A stretch of 64,000 bases of DNA, from positions 186,001 through 250,000 of the forward strand of contig JAIQFV010000001.1 in assembly GCA_020073085.1 (NCBI GenBank), given 5' to 3'. The stretch is from Terriglobia bacterium (GTDB lineage: Bacteria > Acidobacteriota > Terriglobia > JAIQFV01). Position 1 is the first letter of the stretch. Each line of letters opens with the position of its first letter. The position numbers were made by a program, and so were the translations under genes. Below the pieces are notes generated by a model. It worked only from the letters and a program-made list of their open reading frames with translations. It made no database searches and was not told the origin of the DNA. Shown here piece after piece: positions 17,955 through 30,015 of the stretch.

Positions 17955-18884
17955 TCAGGCCAGGATGGGCCCTGGCTCTGCGGGCCGGAGCCGCCGCTCC
18001 GCCAGATAGAGGCGAAGTCCGTCCCGCCAGAACTCCATGTCGTCCATCCCGTAACGCGCTAATTTAGAATGGGCAAGGACGGAATAAGTCGGGCGCTTGG
18101 CAGCGGCCCCGAACTTTTCAGAGGTCGTTGGCGTCAGATTTGCCTTCAACCCTGCCTCCTCAAAGATGGCGCGGGCAAACTCGTGCCAGGAACACTCCCC
18201 CTGCGCCGTGACATGAACCACGCCATAGAGTGATCCCTGGGCTCCGGCGGGGGGTATTTCCGTGCGGCGATCTCGTTCAAACAGGACCAATTCACGGATC
18301 TTGCGAGCGGCCTCGGCGGCCCGCGTCGGGGTCAGCACCTGGTCGTTCACCACGCGGATCGGTTGTTGCTCGCGTTGCAGTCGCAACATCAGGTCCACGA
18401 AATTGTAGCCTTTACTGCTGCGCCCGGCGTCGCCATAGAGGCCGCATGTCCGGATGATAAAATGGCGAGGACAGTTGTGTTTCACAAAGAATTCACCCGC
18501 CAGTTTTGAAGTGGCGTAAACACTCTGCGGGTTGGGGGCATCCTCCTCGGTATAGGGGGCACCCTTGGCTCCGTCAAAAACGTAATCGGTGGAAGTGTGG
18601 ACGAACAGGGCATCATGCTTGCGGCAAAGCTGGGCCAGGTGTCGGACCGCAAACGCATTGACGGCGAAGGCTCTTTCTTGGACCGTTTCACACAAATCGA
18701 CCCGATGATACGCGCTCGTGTTGAGGACGACGTCGGGATAGGCCCGGCCGAATAGCCGTTCCGCCGAATCATAGTTGGCGATGTCAAGGTCCTTGTGCCC
18801 GAGCGCAACGACCGTCTCATTCTCGAAGGCAGCGGCTAGCTCGCCTCCCAACTGCCCATTGGCCCCAATAATAATGACTTTCAT
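17955..18884 (-). CDS. rfbD: dTDP-4-dehydrorhamnose reductase (RmlD-like)
   Basis: 309 residues from ATG 18884, where MKVIIIGANGQLGGEL gives the nucleotide-binding motif right at the N-terminus; an upstream in-frame ATG at 18914 would add ten residues. It has the short-chain dehydrogenase YATSK site and the RmlD pattern (DVVLNTSAYHRVDLCE). It would reduce a dTDP-4-keto-sugar in rhamnose synthesis. No rmlA, rmlB or rmlC is in the window, so substrate may come from elsewhere or differ. It is the last gene of the glycan cluster, 66 bases after the aminotransferase. Confidence 0.85.
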   Translation of the reverse strand: MKVIIIGANGQLGGELAAAFENETVVALGHKDLDIANYDSAERLFGRAYPDVVLNTSAYHRVDLCETVQERAFAVNAFAVRHLAQLCRKHDALFVHTSTDYVFDGAKGAPYTEEDAPNPQSVYATSKLAGEFFVKHNCPRHFIIRTCGLYGDAGRSSKGYNFVDLMLRLQREQQPIRVVNDQVLTPTRAAEAARKIRELVLFERDRRTEIPPAGAQGSLYGVVHVTAQGECSWHEFARAIFEEAGLKANLTPTTSEKFGAAAKRPTYSVLAHSKLARYGMDDMEFWRDGLRLYLAERRLRPAEPGPILA

Positions 18885-18950
18885 ATCCCTGCTCTTCCGG
18901 CTCGAAGCATGCAAACCATTAGACGGAAATCTTGCCTCTGTCCTCCCCTC

Positions 18951-20099
18951 TCAGGAGGCATAGAATTCCGAAAGCTGCGTCACAACATATTCCTGCATGG
19001 CCTCGGTCAACTCGGGATACATCGGGAGAGCCAGCACTTCACGGCAGGCCGCCTCGGTGGCCGGGAAATCGCCCTCTTTGTACCCCAAGTACTTGAAGCA
19101 AGCCTGCAGGTGTAACGGGATGGGATAATAAACGGCTGTCGAGACCCCGCGGCCCTGCAAGAATTTCTGCAGTTCGTCCCGGCGCTCCGCGCGCACGACA
19201 TACTGATTGAAAACGGACTTTGCGTAAGGTTGGATCATCGGAGTCTTCACCTTCATTCCGAGCCCCGATCGGGCAATCAAGGCGTCGTAAGTCCCGGCAC
19301 GCAAGCGCCGAGCGTTGCACCACTCGTCGAGGTATTTTAACTTCACGCTGAGCGCCGCCGCCTGAAGGGCGTCCAGCCGACTGTTATAGCCGACGATTTC
19401 ATGGACGTACTTGGTGCGCCCCCCATGCATTCTGAGGAGCATCACCTGGTCTCGCAGATGTTCGTCATGGGTGACCACCATGCCTCCATCCCCGAGGCCT
19501 CCCAGGTTCTTGGACGGGAAAAAGCTGATGCACCCCAGATCGCCCATGGACCCCGCTTTCTGCCAGCTCCCCCGGAGGCGGTACTCCGCCCCAATGGATT
19601 GCGCAGCATCCTCAAGAACCCTCACGCCCCGATTCCGGGCAAGTTCAAGGATCGGCTCCATGTCAGCCGGCTGCCCGAACAAATGGACGGGAATGAGGGC
19701 TTTCGTCCGGGGAGTCATCTTCGCTTCGATCTGCCGGGGATCGAGGTTGAATGTCACGGGGTCAATATCCACAAAAACCGGGACTCCCCCCGCGTTGTAG
19801 ATCGCACCGGCGGTCGCAAAGAAGGTAAAGGGCGAGGTAATGACCTCCTCGCCGCGCTCTATTCCCGCTGCACGCAAACCGAGGAGGAGTGCGTCGGTTC
19901 CCGAGGCCACGCCCACTGCGTACGCCGTGTGACAGTAGCTGGCGATCTCCTTTTCCAACGCTTCGACCTTCGGTCCGAGAATGAAGCCCTGCGATTCGAG
20001 GACTTCGTGGATCGCTTTTTGCATCTCCTCGCGAAGACGCGCGTACTGAGCGCGCAAATCCACTGCGGGGACTTTCATCAGGACGGATGATTTTTCCAT
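18951..20099 (-). CDS. DegT/DnrJ/EryC1/StrS-type sugar aminotransferase
   Basis: 382 residues from ATG 20099. Lys197 in FFPSKNLGG is the PLP-binding lysine and Asp164 in EDAAQS contacts the cofactor ring. It should transfer an amino group to a nucleotide-linked keto-sugar. The open frame extends 65 codons further upstream, but that part has no family similarity, so the downstream start is preferred; MKVPAVDL at 20078 is another option. It lies within the six-gene glycan cluster, consistent with making an amino-deoxy sugar for a surface polysaccharide. The exact sugar cannot be read from the sequence. Confidence 0.9.
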   Translation of the reverse strand: MEKSSVLMKVPAVDLRAQYARLREEMQKAIHEVLESQGFILGPKVEALEKEIASYCHTAYAVGVASGTDALLLGLRAAGIERGEEVITSPFTFFATAGAIYNAGGVPVFVDIDPVTFNLDPRQIEAKMTPRTKALIPVHLFGQPADMEPILELARNRGVRVLEDAAQSIGAEYRLRGSWQKAGSMGDLGCISFFPSKNLGGLGDGGMVVTHDEHLRDQVMLLRMHGGRTKYVHEIVGYNSRLDALQAAALSVKLKYLDEWCNARRLRAGTYDALIARSGLGMKVKTPMIQPYAKSVFNQYVVRAERRDELQKFLQGRGVSTAVYYPIPLHLQACFKYLGYKEGDFPATEAACREVLALPMYPELTEAMQEYVVTQLSEFYAS

Positions 20100-20333
20100 G
20101 ACCGGCTGCTTTGACCTCCGTGAGGAAACTGTCTCCCGATGATGTAATGGCCGGCTGTCAGCTCCCAGTCTCCGCCACTGCACCAAAGAAAAAGCGATTA
20201 TACTCTTGTGAGGCTCCTCTTCAACGAAGAAGCGAGATGCACGGATGGGAACCAAAATCTCCTTTGCTTCTCCGGGACGCCGTGTCCGGCTCACGGCCGC
20301 AACAACCGTCCCGTTTCAGGTTGGTGACCGGCC

Positions 20334-21137
20334 TCAGATCTCCAATGCGCCTGGTCCAGCGCTCCCCTCCCGCTTCGCATCCATTGAACTGTCCGGCTGC
20401 GGCTTTTCCATTTCAAAGACCAGATAAGCCCAACGTGACGGCGGAATGAGCCTTGTGGCAACTCGGGTTATCGTATCTAACAATTTCTGAACCGCCCGCC
20501 ATCGCCCCAAGCTCGGGGCACCAAAGCGGTAATGCAGAATCATCCGAAACACCGGGAAGGGTTGTCGGAATTGCAGCACCGGTGAAAAGCCCATTTCGCG
20601 GTGTATGAGATCCTGCAGGGCCTGCGGCGAGTTGCGCTTGATTCCGGCCTCTGCTTTGACCAGCCAGATCTGTAACCGCACGATAAAATTCCTCCCATTG
20701 GGCTCGATGATGACAATCCTTCCTCCTGGCCGGCAGACTCGCAAAATTTCCTTTAGAGTTGCCGCGCGGTCCGCCACATGATGCAGGACGTCACGGCACA
20801 GGACGATATCAAAGGACTCTCCGGGGAAAGGCAGATGGTCCGCACTCGAACAAGCGAAACGGCACCGCGAAAGCTGGACCCGTGCGAAGACGAGCTTGTT
20901 CGGAAAAAGATCGATTCCGAACAACTCGGACTCGGTTTCTTGAAGAAAGGATAGATTCCCTCCTTCGCCACACCCCACTTCAAGGAGTCGTTGCCCCCGG
21001 CGGGATTGAACGCCGTCCAACAAGGCCTTCTCCGTCCCTGAAAAATAGGGGGCGCTTGTCTGATGGTGAAACCGCCGGGCATCCGCGGCTTCAAAATAGA
21101 GGGACTGAATGGTCGAGAACTTGTCGGGAGGGATCAA
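20334..21137 (-). CDS. Class I SAM-dependent methyltransferase
   Basis: 267 residues. LLEVGCGEGGNLSFL at about 51-65 is motif I of Methyltransf_11, ELFGIDLFPN is motif II, and FDIVLCRDVLHHV is motif IV/post-I. The substrate is unknown; position in the glycan cluster suggests a sugar or lipid-linked intermediate. A C-terminal stretch after about 230 is variable. It is separated from its neighbours by 97 and 234 bases, looser than the rest of the cluster. Confidence 0.85.
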   Translation of the reverse strand: MIPPDKFSTIQSLYFEAADARRFHHQTSAPYFSGTEKALLDGVQSRRGQRLLEVGCGEGGNLSFLQETESELFGIDLFPNKLVFARVQLSRCRFACSSADHLPFPGESFDIVLCRDVLHHVADRAATLKEILRVCRPGGRIVIIEPNGRNFIVRLQIWLVKAEAGIKRNSPQALQDLIHREMGFSPVLQFRQPFPVFRMILHYRFGAPSLGRWRAVQKLLDTITRVATRLIPPSRWAYLVFEMEKPQPDSSMDAKREGSAGPGALEI

Positions 21138-21234
21138 TGGGGACTCTAAGTTTCCATGAAGAATTTTGGAATCCTTCCTTTGGAGGAGTACAAGTTGATC
21201 GGCCCACCACTCGCATGGACTCCGGGAGGTGAGC

Positions 21235-23665
<2,431 letters not shown>

Positions 23666-24754
23666 CTACTGCTCCTTCATCGCGAGCGGTTGCACCCAGT
23701 CCACTCGTCCGATCCATTCTCCGACGTTTTCTGAGTACCAGCGGATGGTCCGCCGGATGCCCTCCTCCCAGGAGACCTGGGGTTTCCATCCCGAGACCTG
23801 GTGCAGTTTTTGATAACCGACCAACAACTCCTCCACATCGCTCGTCCCAGGACGAAACCGTTGCTCCACGATGTGCAGGGGTTTTTCCTTCCAGTACCCT
23901 TCCTGCACGCCGATTCTGAAAATCAGGCGATACCAGTCTTCGATGGAGATGTTCTCCCCCTGGCCGTAAGTATAGACTTCTCCGGGACGGCCATAGAGCG
24001 CCACGCTCAAGTGGCCTTGAACCCCATCGTCGACGTAACAGAAATCCCGCCGCGCTTTCACGTAACCAAGTTCAATGACATCCCGCAAGAGCGCCTGGCT
24101 GATGATCGTGCCGGTCACGTAACGAGGGTTCTGGCGAGGACCGTAATTGTTAAACATGCGTGTGGTGACGCCCGGGAGCCGGTAGGCATCGTAATAATTC
24201 ATCGTCAGAAAGTCGGAAGCCACCTTGGAGGTTGCATAAATGCTTTTGGGATTCAAGGGGGAACGCTCATGAAGGATCACACTTCCGTTCTCATGAAAGT
24301 CGTGCTGGCTCTTCACGGCTTCGTTCACATTGCCATATTCCTCTGAGGTGCCCGCAGTATCCAGCTTGAAGATTGGAACATCGTTGTCAACGATCGACTG
24401 CAGGAGGTTCAGCGTGCCGAGGACATTGGAATAAACGGTGTCATAGGGGCGCTCCCAGCTCTCGCCCACATGGGCCTGCGCGGCGAGGTGGAAGATGATG
24501 GTGTCCCGGCCATCCTTCAAGTCGCGCACCGCCAAATCGACGGAATGCTTGTCGACCAGGTTTCCGCGATAGATTCTGATTCGATCCCGCAGATGGTTGA
24601 TGTTTCGGAGCTCATGACTGGAGGTGGCGCGGACAAATACCCGCACATCAGCGCCATATTCGACCAGAGTCTCCGTGAGGTGGGAGCCGATAAACCCGTC
24701 TGCCCCGGTGATAAGAGCAGTTCGGCCCTTATACTCGTTGGCCAGGCTCTTCAT
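23666..24754 (-). CDS. NDP-sugar 4,6-dehydratase, probably GDP-mannose type
   Basis: 362 residues, first gene of the minus-strand glycan cluster. GADGFIGSHL at 17-26 binds NAD; TAGTSEEYG and SIYATSKVASD carry the Thr, Glu and Tyr-Lys catalytic residues of 4,6-dehydratases; FNNYGPRQNPRYV is also family-typical. It forms a 4-keto-6-deoxy sugar nucleotide. The downstream Fcl-like gene favours GDP-mannose as substrate, but some dTDP- or CDP-glucose dehydratases look alike. Confidence 0.82.
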   Translation of the reverse strand: MKSLANEYKGRTALITGADGFIGSHLTETLVEYGADVRVFVRATSSHELRNINHLRDRIRIYRGNLVDKHSVDLAVRDLKDGRDTIIFHLAAQAHVGESWERPYDTVYSNVLGTLNLLQSIVDNDVPIFKLDTAGTSEEYGNVNEAVKSQHDFHENGSVILHERSPLNPKSIYATSKVASDFLTMNYYDAYRLPGVTTRMFNNYGPRQNPRYVTGTIISQALLRDVIELGYVKARRDFCYVDDGVQGHLSVALYGRPGEVYTYGQGENISIEDWYRLIFRIGVQEGYWKEKPLHIVEQRFRPGTSDVEELLVGYQKLHQVSGWKPQVSWEEGIRRTIRWYSENVGEWIGRVDWVQPLAMKEQ

Positions 24755-25033
24755 AAATGGGACCCTTTAAAGGTAAGCAAACGAACACGCCCGCGAATCT
24801 TGTCTCCGCGTTGAGCCATCAGGAACAGGGCGGGATTCCTCTGACCATCCTGAAGAAACGGCCTGCGACCCGACCCATCGCATTTTACACAGTTATGTCC
24901 CATAAAGCCATTCCTCACCGTGCCCGGGTTGAAACAAACACCTTGGCTAACTCAAAGAAACGGCCATACAGCCCGCGCGCGGGGATCCGAGGAAAGATCC
25001 TCGATGCCGGTGGGGGCTCACTTACCGCTTGGT

Positions 25034-25411
25034 TCAATCCGCGCCGAAGGGATGGTCGATCAGATAAAGCCATCGGCCGTCGGGTTGACGTCGGACGACC
25101 TCGATGGATTGGCCTTCCCTGTCGATCGGTTTTCCATCCGGCCCATTGCCAGTCAAATGCCACTTTCCACTCAGCAAGGCCACCTCTCCCGCCTGAAGGC
25201 AGTACCTCGTTTCAATGGTCATCTTCCCATGTAGATCCAGAAGCCGCGCGAATCTCTCTCGAATCGCAGCCAAACCATGGGCGTCCTGTCCAGAAGAATT
25301 GCCAGCCAGGGTCGCTTCGGGCTCATACAAGGCCAGGAGGGGTTCGATTTCCCCGGAATTGAATGCTTCGGTAAATTGAGGGTGCAAATCTTCAGGCCTG
25401 GTCCATGGCAT
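25034..25411 (-). CDS. SnoaL-like / NTF2-fold protein
   Basis: 125 residues from ATG 25411 (MPWTRPED). The pattern FTEAFNSGEIEPLLALYEPEA at the N-terminus and a strand-rich half ending RWLYLIDHPF is that of small NTF2-like polyketide-cyclase/DUF4440 proteins. These form cone-shaped barrels with varied or no enzymatic activity. An upstream ATG at 25426 adds five residues. The next gene on the same strand is an aldehyde dehydrogenase 117 bases away. Confidence 0.7.
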   Translation of the reverse strand: MPWTRPEDLHPQFTEAFNSGEIEPLLALYEPEATLAGNSSGQDAHGLAAIRERFARLLDLHGKMTIETRYCLQAGEVALLSGKWHLTGNGPDGKPIDREGQSIEVVRRQPDGRWLYLIDHPFGAD

Positions 25412-25528
25412 GTTGAATCCCTTCAATGGGTCGAAGAGAAGAGGGCATAATCCGAGGGGAGTTTATCGAGAGAGCGAACTGAAATCCCAAACCCGAGTCG
25501 TCGAGAAAAACCCGGACTGACGGGGCAT

Positions 25529-27082
25529 TCAAGGACGAAATTTCCTCAGCCAGCGGGAGTGGTAAAGCACCTTCAGGGCGCGTGAAAGGAGGGTGGCGAA
25601 GTTCTTGGAGTAGGGGTACCAGTTGATTTCCCGCCGTAACCCGATCCGGTCCTCCAGCACGCTCTGCACAAAACAGTACTTTTGGATTCCACCCTCCCCG
25701 TGCCGGAAGCCAATTCCGCTTTCCTTGACGCCGCCAAAAGGAACCTCCGTCGCCAGGTAGTTTACCAGGCAATCGTTTATGCAGACGCTGCCGGATTCCA
25801 TGCGCCGCGCCAGGGTCCTGGCCCTGCTTCTGTCGCGTGTCCAAATGCTGGAGTTGAGCCCGTATCTTGACTCATTCGCCAGGCGCAATGCCTCGGGAGC
25901 GTCTTTAGCGCGCATGATGGGGATGATCGGGCCAAAAGTTTCCTCGGTCATAATCTTCATCGAGTGGTCCACGTCCACGAGAACTGTGGGTTCATAAAAG
26001 AGGCCGGACAAGTTGGGATTTCTCTTCCCCCCCGCCAGGATTCTCGCGCCCTTCGCGACGGCGTCGGCAACATGGTCTTCGACAATCTCGAGTTGTCGGG
26101 ACATGGTCATCGAGCCCACATCCACATTGAAATGGGTGTCAATTCCCTGCCGCAGACCCTTCACTTTCTCGACGACCCTGGCGATGAAAGCCTCGGCGAT
26201 CGGTTCCTCGACATACACGCGCTCCACCGACATGCAAATTTGTCCGGAGTTGGAAAGGGCCCCCCAAACCGCCCCATTTGCGGCCCGCTCGAGGTTGGCA
26301 TCACGGAGGACGATCATTGGATCCTTGCCGCCCAGCTCTAATGTCACCGGCTTCAACGTATTGGCCGCGCGCGCCATCACCCTCTTGCCGGTCGCGACAC
26401 TCCCGGTAAAGGCAATCTGATCGGCATAGTCGATGAGGGCCTCCCCTGTCTCGCCAAAACCAGTCACCACCTGCAGGAGGTTCTTGGGGAGCCCGGACTG
26501 TTCCGCCAACCTTTGCCCGAGGAGGGCGGAAAGCGGCGTGAATTCAGAGGGCTTGATGACGACGGCATTCCCTGCCATTAAGGCCGGAATCGATTCTCCC
26601 AAGGTCATCAATAGAGGAAAATTCCAGGGAGCGATGATCCCCACCACCCCGCGGGGCAGATGCGATGTGCGGACCCGCTTGGTTTTGAGCAGAACCAAGC
26701 CGATCGGATGGACACGATCCCGCAAGAACTCTTCCGCATTTTTCGTGTAATACTCGATCGCCGCGCACACATACATAATCTCCGCCGAGAGTGCCTCGGT
26801 CCGGGTCTTGCCGGTTTCTGCGACAATCGTGTCGATGATCTCTTTTTCCTGATCGAGCACCCGGTCTCGCACGGCGACCAGGATCTGTGCCCGTTCCCGG
26901 AACGAAAGTTCGCGCCAACTCTCAAACGTATCGCGCCCCTTCGCCACTGCAATTTTCACTTCATCCGGCTCGACAACCGGCACGTCTGCGATCTTCTCCA
27001 GTGTGGCGGGATTGACAACGGGAAAGGTCTTCTTCATTTGTGAAACGGACTGTTGCTCACTCTCCACGGCAGGTATGCTCAT
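25529..27082 (-). CDS. NAD(P)-dependent aldehyde dehydrogenase
   Basis: 517 residues from ATG 27082, which has GGAGGA six bases upstream; an earlier ATG at 27100 would add six residues. APWNFPLL, ELGGKDPM (general-base Glu about 249) and SGQICMS (catalytic Cys about 283) are all present. The protein oxidises an aldehyde to the acid; the sequence around GVVGIIAPWNFP and the extended C-terminal tail (to RKFRP) suggest a succinate-semialdehyde or aromatic/long-chain aldehyde type, but the substrate cannot be fixed. The C-terminal 30 residues are basic and may touch membrane. Confidence 0.92.
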   Translation of the reverse strand: MSIPAVESEQQSVSQMKKTFPVVNPATLEKIADVPVVEPDEVKIAVAKGRDTFESWRELSFRERAQILVAVRDRVLDQEKEIIDTIVAETGKTRTEALSAEIMYVCAAIEYYTKNAEEFLRDRVHPIGLVLLKTKRVRTSHLPRGVVGIIAPWNFPLLMTLGESIPALMAGNAVVIKPSEFTPLSALLGQRLAEQSGLPKNLLQVVTGFGETGEALIDYADQIAFTGSVATGKRVMARAANTLKPVTLELGGKDPMIVLRDANLERAANGAVWGALSNSGQICMSVERVYVEEPIAEAFIARVVEKVKGLRQGIDTHFNVDVGSMTMSRQLEIVEDHVADAVAKGARILAGGKRNPNLSGLFYEPTVLVDVDHSMKIMTEETFGPIIPIMRAKDAPEALRLANESRYGLNSSIWTRDRSRARTLARRMESGSVCINDCLVNYLATEVPFGGVKESGIGFRHGEGGIQKYCFVQSVLEDRIGLRREINWYPYSKNFATLLSRALKVLYHSRWLRKFRP

Positions 27083-27207
27083 ATCGTCCTCCGAGCCCAA
27101 CCTTCCCGGGGGATGCGCTCGCCCCGAAATCTCAGGCAGAATTCAGCTGTGTTAGAATCAACCCATGCGGCGGCTGATTGGAAAATTCTACGAAGGCAGG
27201 ATGTTAC

Positions 27208-28155
27208 TTGAAACAAAAGTGGGCGTCAACAAAGCGACCTGACCGCTCCCCGGAACTGCACGTCGTTATCATCGGTGGCGGGCGAGTCGGACAAACGCTG
27301 GGTCGACTCCTGTCCGACCAGGGCTTCGTGATCGACAGCGTGGTGTGCCGGACCCTGCCCCGCGCCAAGGCTGCCCGGCGATTTACGAGTGCACGGCGCG
27401 CAAGCAACCGGATCACCACGGACCTGTTCCCTGCTGCTCGGATTGTGTTCATCACGACCCCGGATGCTTCCATCGCTCCCACTGCCCTCCTCCTGTCCCG
27501 CCTTCCTGTCAATTGGGAGGGCAAGATCATTTTTCATACGAGTGGCGCCCTCTCTTCCCGGGAACTGGGGGCCCTGTCCACGAAAGGAGCCCGCATCGCA
27601 TCGCTTCACCCCCTGCAAACCTTTCCCTCACCCGTCGAAGGAGTGAAGAGGGTCAAGGGAATTTTCTTCACCTTTGAAGGGGACCGCGGGACTGAAGCTG
27701 TGGCCCGGAAGTTGGTCCGTGCGCTGGGCGGCCGCCTCGTCAAGCTCGAAGCGAGGGACAGACCCCTTTATCATTGCGCGGGGACCTTCGCCTGTGGCGC
27801 CCTGCTTGCCCCCCTCTCAGTGGCATACGAGCTTTATGGAAAGATTGGGATCGATGAGAGAACCGCGCGCGCCATGCTGAAGCCCATAGTGAATGCTACC
27901 GTCGAAGTGGCTCAGAACTCGGACCTCCGGAAGACCATCACCGGCCCGATCTCCCGGGGAGATGCCCCGACCATTGCGGGACATATTCAGGCACTCTCCA
28001 AGGTCGCTCCGCAGTACGGGACCCTTTACAGGTCTCTGTCACTCCGGCTGCTCGAACTGGTGGGGACCTCCATCTCCAAAGCGAAGTCGGATTCGATCAG
28101 AAGGCTGCTGACGGGAAAGTCTCTAACAGGAAGGCGTCGCTCGAGACGAGATTGA
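27208..28155 (+). CDS. Rossmann-fold protein with DUF2520 domain
   Basis: 315 residues from TTG 27208, chosen because an AGGA site lies about eight bases upstream; a further in-frame TTG is at 27178. LHVVIIGGGRVGQTLGRLL is an NAD(P)-binding motif at about 18-36, followed by a second helical DUF2520 domain with YHCAGTFACGALLAPL. The family resembles NADP-dependent oxidoreductases such as pyrroline-carboxylate or ketopantoate reductases, without assigned substrate. Divergent from the aldehyde dehydrogenase, 125 bases apart. Confidence 0.8.
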   Translation: MKQKWASTKRPDRSPELHVVIIGGGRVGQTLGRLLSDQGFVIDSVVCRTLPRAKAARRFTSARRASNRITTDLFPAARIVFITTPDASIAPTALLLSRLPVNWEGKIIFHTSGALSSRELGALSTKGARIASLHPLQTFPSPVEGVKRVKGIFFTFEGDRGTEAVARKLVRALGGRLVKLEARDRPLYHCAGTFACGALLAPLSVAYELYGKIGIDERTARAMLKPIVNATVEVAQNSDLRKTITGPISRGDAPTIAGHIQALSKVAPQYGTLYRSLSLRLLELVGTSISKAKSDSIRRLLTGKSLTGRRRSRRD

Positions 28156-28228
28156 CTTCCTGGAGTGATGGACCCGGTTTGAAAGTGGGACCGGAGTTTT
28201 CGGCGGAAGGCACAGACGGTTGGTACAC

Positions 28229-28693
28229 ATGATCGAGCAATGTATCCGTAGAACTCTTGCGGTGAATTCACCCCTTGGCGGAGTCGGCAGGGCAGGTATC
28301 CTGCCGACTTCTGAGGAATTGAGCGAATCGGTCCAGGGCCGTCTGACCCGCCTCGCGCCTGAAATATTGATGTGGCTCCTCTCCCTGCTATCGGTCCTGG
28401 CGCTGGGACTTCTCCTCTCGAGTCCGACGCCATCCTATGCCAGCAAAAAAGCGGGATCCGAAAGGATTCATCTGGTCGACATCAACCATGCCAGCGTGGA
28501 AGAACTGGCGACGCTGCCCGGAATTGGAAAAGTCACCGCTCGAAGAATTGTTGAATTTCGCGAAAAGAACGGTCCCTTCCGGCGCCTTGAAGATTTGCTC
28601 ATCATCCGAGGCATCAGCGAAAAACGTCTCCAGCAGATTCTGCCCCGAATGTCGCTGGGGCCTGATCCAGGAAAACCACAGAAGACCAAGTGA
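28229..28693 (+). CDS. ComEA-like helix-hairpin-helix DNA-binding protein
   Basis: 154 residues if started at ATG 28229; ATG 28370 gives a 107-residue form starting directly at the hydrophobic signal segment (MWLLSLLSVLALGLLL). The mature C-terminal part is a ComEA-type HhH pair: VDINHASVEELATLPGIGKV then FRRLEDLLIIRGISEKRL. Such proteins bind double-stranded DNA in the periplasm during uptake. The upstream start places a palindrome inside the gene, so the short form may be the true one. No other competence gene is near. Confidence 0.75.
   Translation: MIEQCIRRTLAVNSPLGGVGRAGILPTSEELSESVQGRLTRLAPEILMWLLSLLSVLALGLLLSSPTPSYASKKAGSERIHLVDINHASVEELATLPGIGKVTARRIVEFREKNGPFRRLEDLLIIRGISEKRLQQILPRMSLGPDPGKPQKTK
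28283..28308. repeat. 9-bp perfect inverted repeat
   Basis: GTCGGCAGG at 28283-28291 and CCTGCCGAC at 28300-28308 with an eight-base loop. It lies in the N-terminal coding part of the ComEA-like gene if the first start is used, or in its leader if the second is used. No T-run follows. It looks like a dispersed extragenic palindrome, which argues for the downstream start. Confidence 0.6.
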
Positions 28694-28845
28694 ATTGAAG
28701 GACCTGAAGGAGGGGGTGTTCCCGCCTGAGGATTTCTTGGACGGCTCCCGTGGATTGCGGCTTGGAGGAGCACGCCCGATGATGCGGGGCAACATCGTGA
28801 CAACAATCGAACGGGCCCGATCCTGAATTCGACCGGCTCTCTTCT

Positions 28846-29886
28846 TTAATATCCCTCCGTCGTGTTGGTTACCTTCCCTCGAAACAGCCGGTAAAGATAG
28901 ACGAAGTATCCGGTCGTTAGAACCATTCCAATGACCCACCATACGAGGCCCACGCTGAGACCGTAGTGGCCGGAGGCCGTGTTGTGAACCGTCAGATTAA
29001 ATCGAGGGTCTGTACTGGCCGGCAATACATTGGGGTACATTCCGAAGGCAGCGCCTCCAAGCATCCCGGCCAGGTACGCACTGGATGACACAAAAGCAGC
29101 TTTGTCATTCCCAAGAGAACGAAAATAGAACATTCCGACCAGCCCCGCGAACACCAGGACGGGAATGAGCCAGCCAAACCAGTGCGCCCGGTAATTGTCG
29201 TAGAGTTCCGGACGAATGTTCAGAGTCACGGGCAGCGACGCTACGGTCAGGAAAGCCACTCCCCACCAGGCGCGTGCAGCGGCCTGCCGGGCGCGCAAGT
29301 TTATTTCTCCCACGGTTTTGGCGGCCACATAGAGCGCCCCATGCGAGGCGAGCGCCAGGAAAGCAAACACCCCGATCAAAACCGTGTACCAGTCGAGCAC
29401 GCCGGCATTGGGCCCCACCAGGAAGTTGGTCCAGAGAGGTTCAAAAAAATATCCGTCCGCCTGCAGGGGAACTCCTCGAAAAACGTTGCCCAGCGCCGCG
29501 CCGAAGAAGATGGCCAGCAAGGCACTGGACAACGAAAAGATGCCGTCGAAGAAGCTATGCCACACCGTGCCCTCGAGGTGGGCCCGGAATTCAATCCCGA
29601 GGCCGCGCAACATCAACAGCCACAGGACCATCATCAACGGAAGATAGAACCCGCTGAAGCTGGACGCATACAGCATAGGAAAGGCAAAATAAAGAGTTCC
29701 TCCGGCTGCCAGCAACCAGACTTCATTCCCGTCCCAAACCGGGCCAATCGACTTGATGACCGTTTGGCGCTCGCCATCGGTGCGCGCGACCCAAAGGTGG
29801 ATGATCCCTGCCCCCAGGTCGAAGCCATCCAACACCACATACATGACCAGCATGATTGCAACCAATATGAACCACAAAGTTTCCAT
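28846..29886 (-). CDS. cydB: Cytochrome bd ubiquinol oxidase subunit II
   Basis: 346 residues from ATG 29886 with GAGAGG seven bases upstream; an earlier in-frame ATG at 29919 is not needed. METLWFILVAIMLVMYVVLDGFDLGAG at the N-terminus is the canonical CydB start, and about eight membrane helices follow. It forms the membrane heterodimer with CydA that reduces oxygen to water at high affinity. The gene follows cydA by 129 bases. No CydX-like small gene was found between them and cydDC is not in the window. Confidence 0.95.
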   Translation of the reverse strand: METLWFILVAIMLVMYVVLDGFDLGAGIIHLWVARTDGERQTVIKSIGPVWDGNEVWLLAAGGTLYFAFPMLYASSFSGFYLPLMMVLWLLMLRGLGIEFRAHLEGTVWHSFFDGIFSLSSALLAIFFGAALGNVFRGVPLQADGYFFEPLWTNFLVGPNAGVLDWYTVLIGVFAFLALASHGALYVAAKTVGEINLRARQAAARAWWGVAFLTVASLPVTLNIRPELYDNYRAHWFGWLIPVLVFAGLVGMFYFRSLGNDKAAFVSSSAYLAGMLGGAAFGMYPNVLPASTDPRFNLTVHNTASGHYGLSVGLVWWVIGMVLTTGYFVYLYRLFRGKVTNTTEGY

Positions 29887-30015
29887 GAAAGGCCTCTCGT
29901 GTCTCTTTGGAACAACCACGTTTGCAACTGGAGCGGTCGGCCACCGGCGGCCAGCGATCCGTCACCTGTGAAATACCGCCGGGGGACATAAACACTCCAG
30001 CCGCGAGACAATTTC

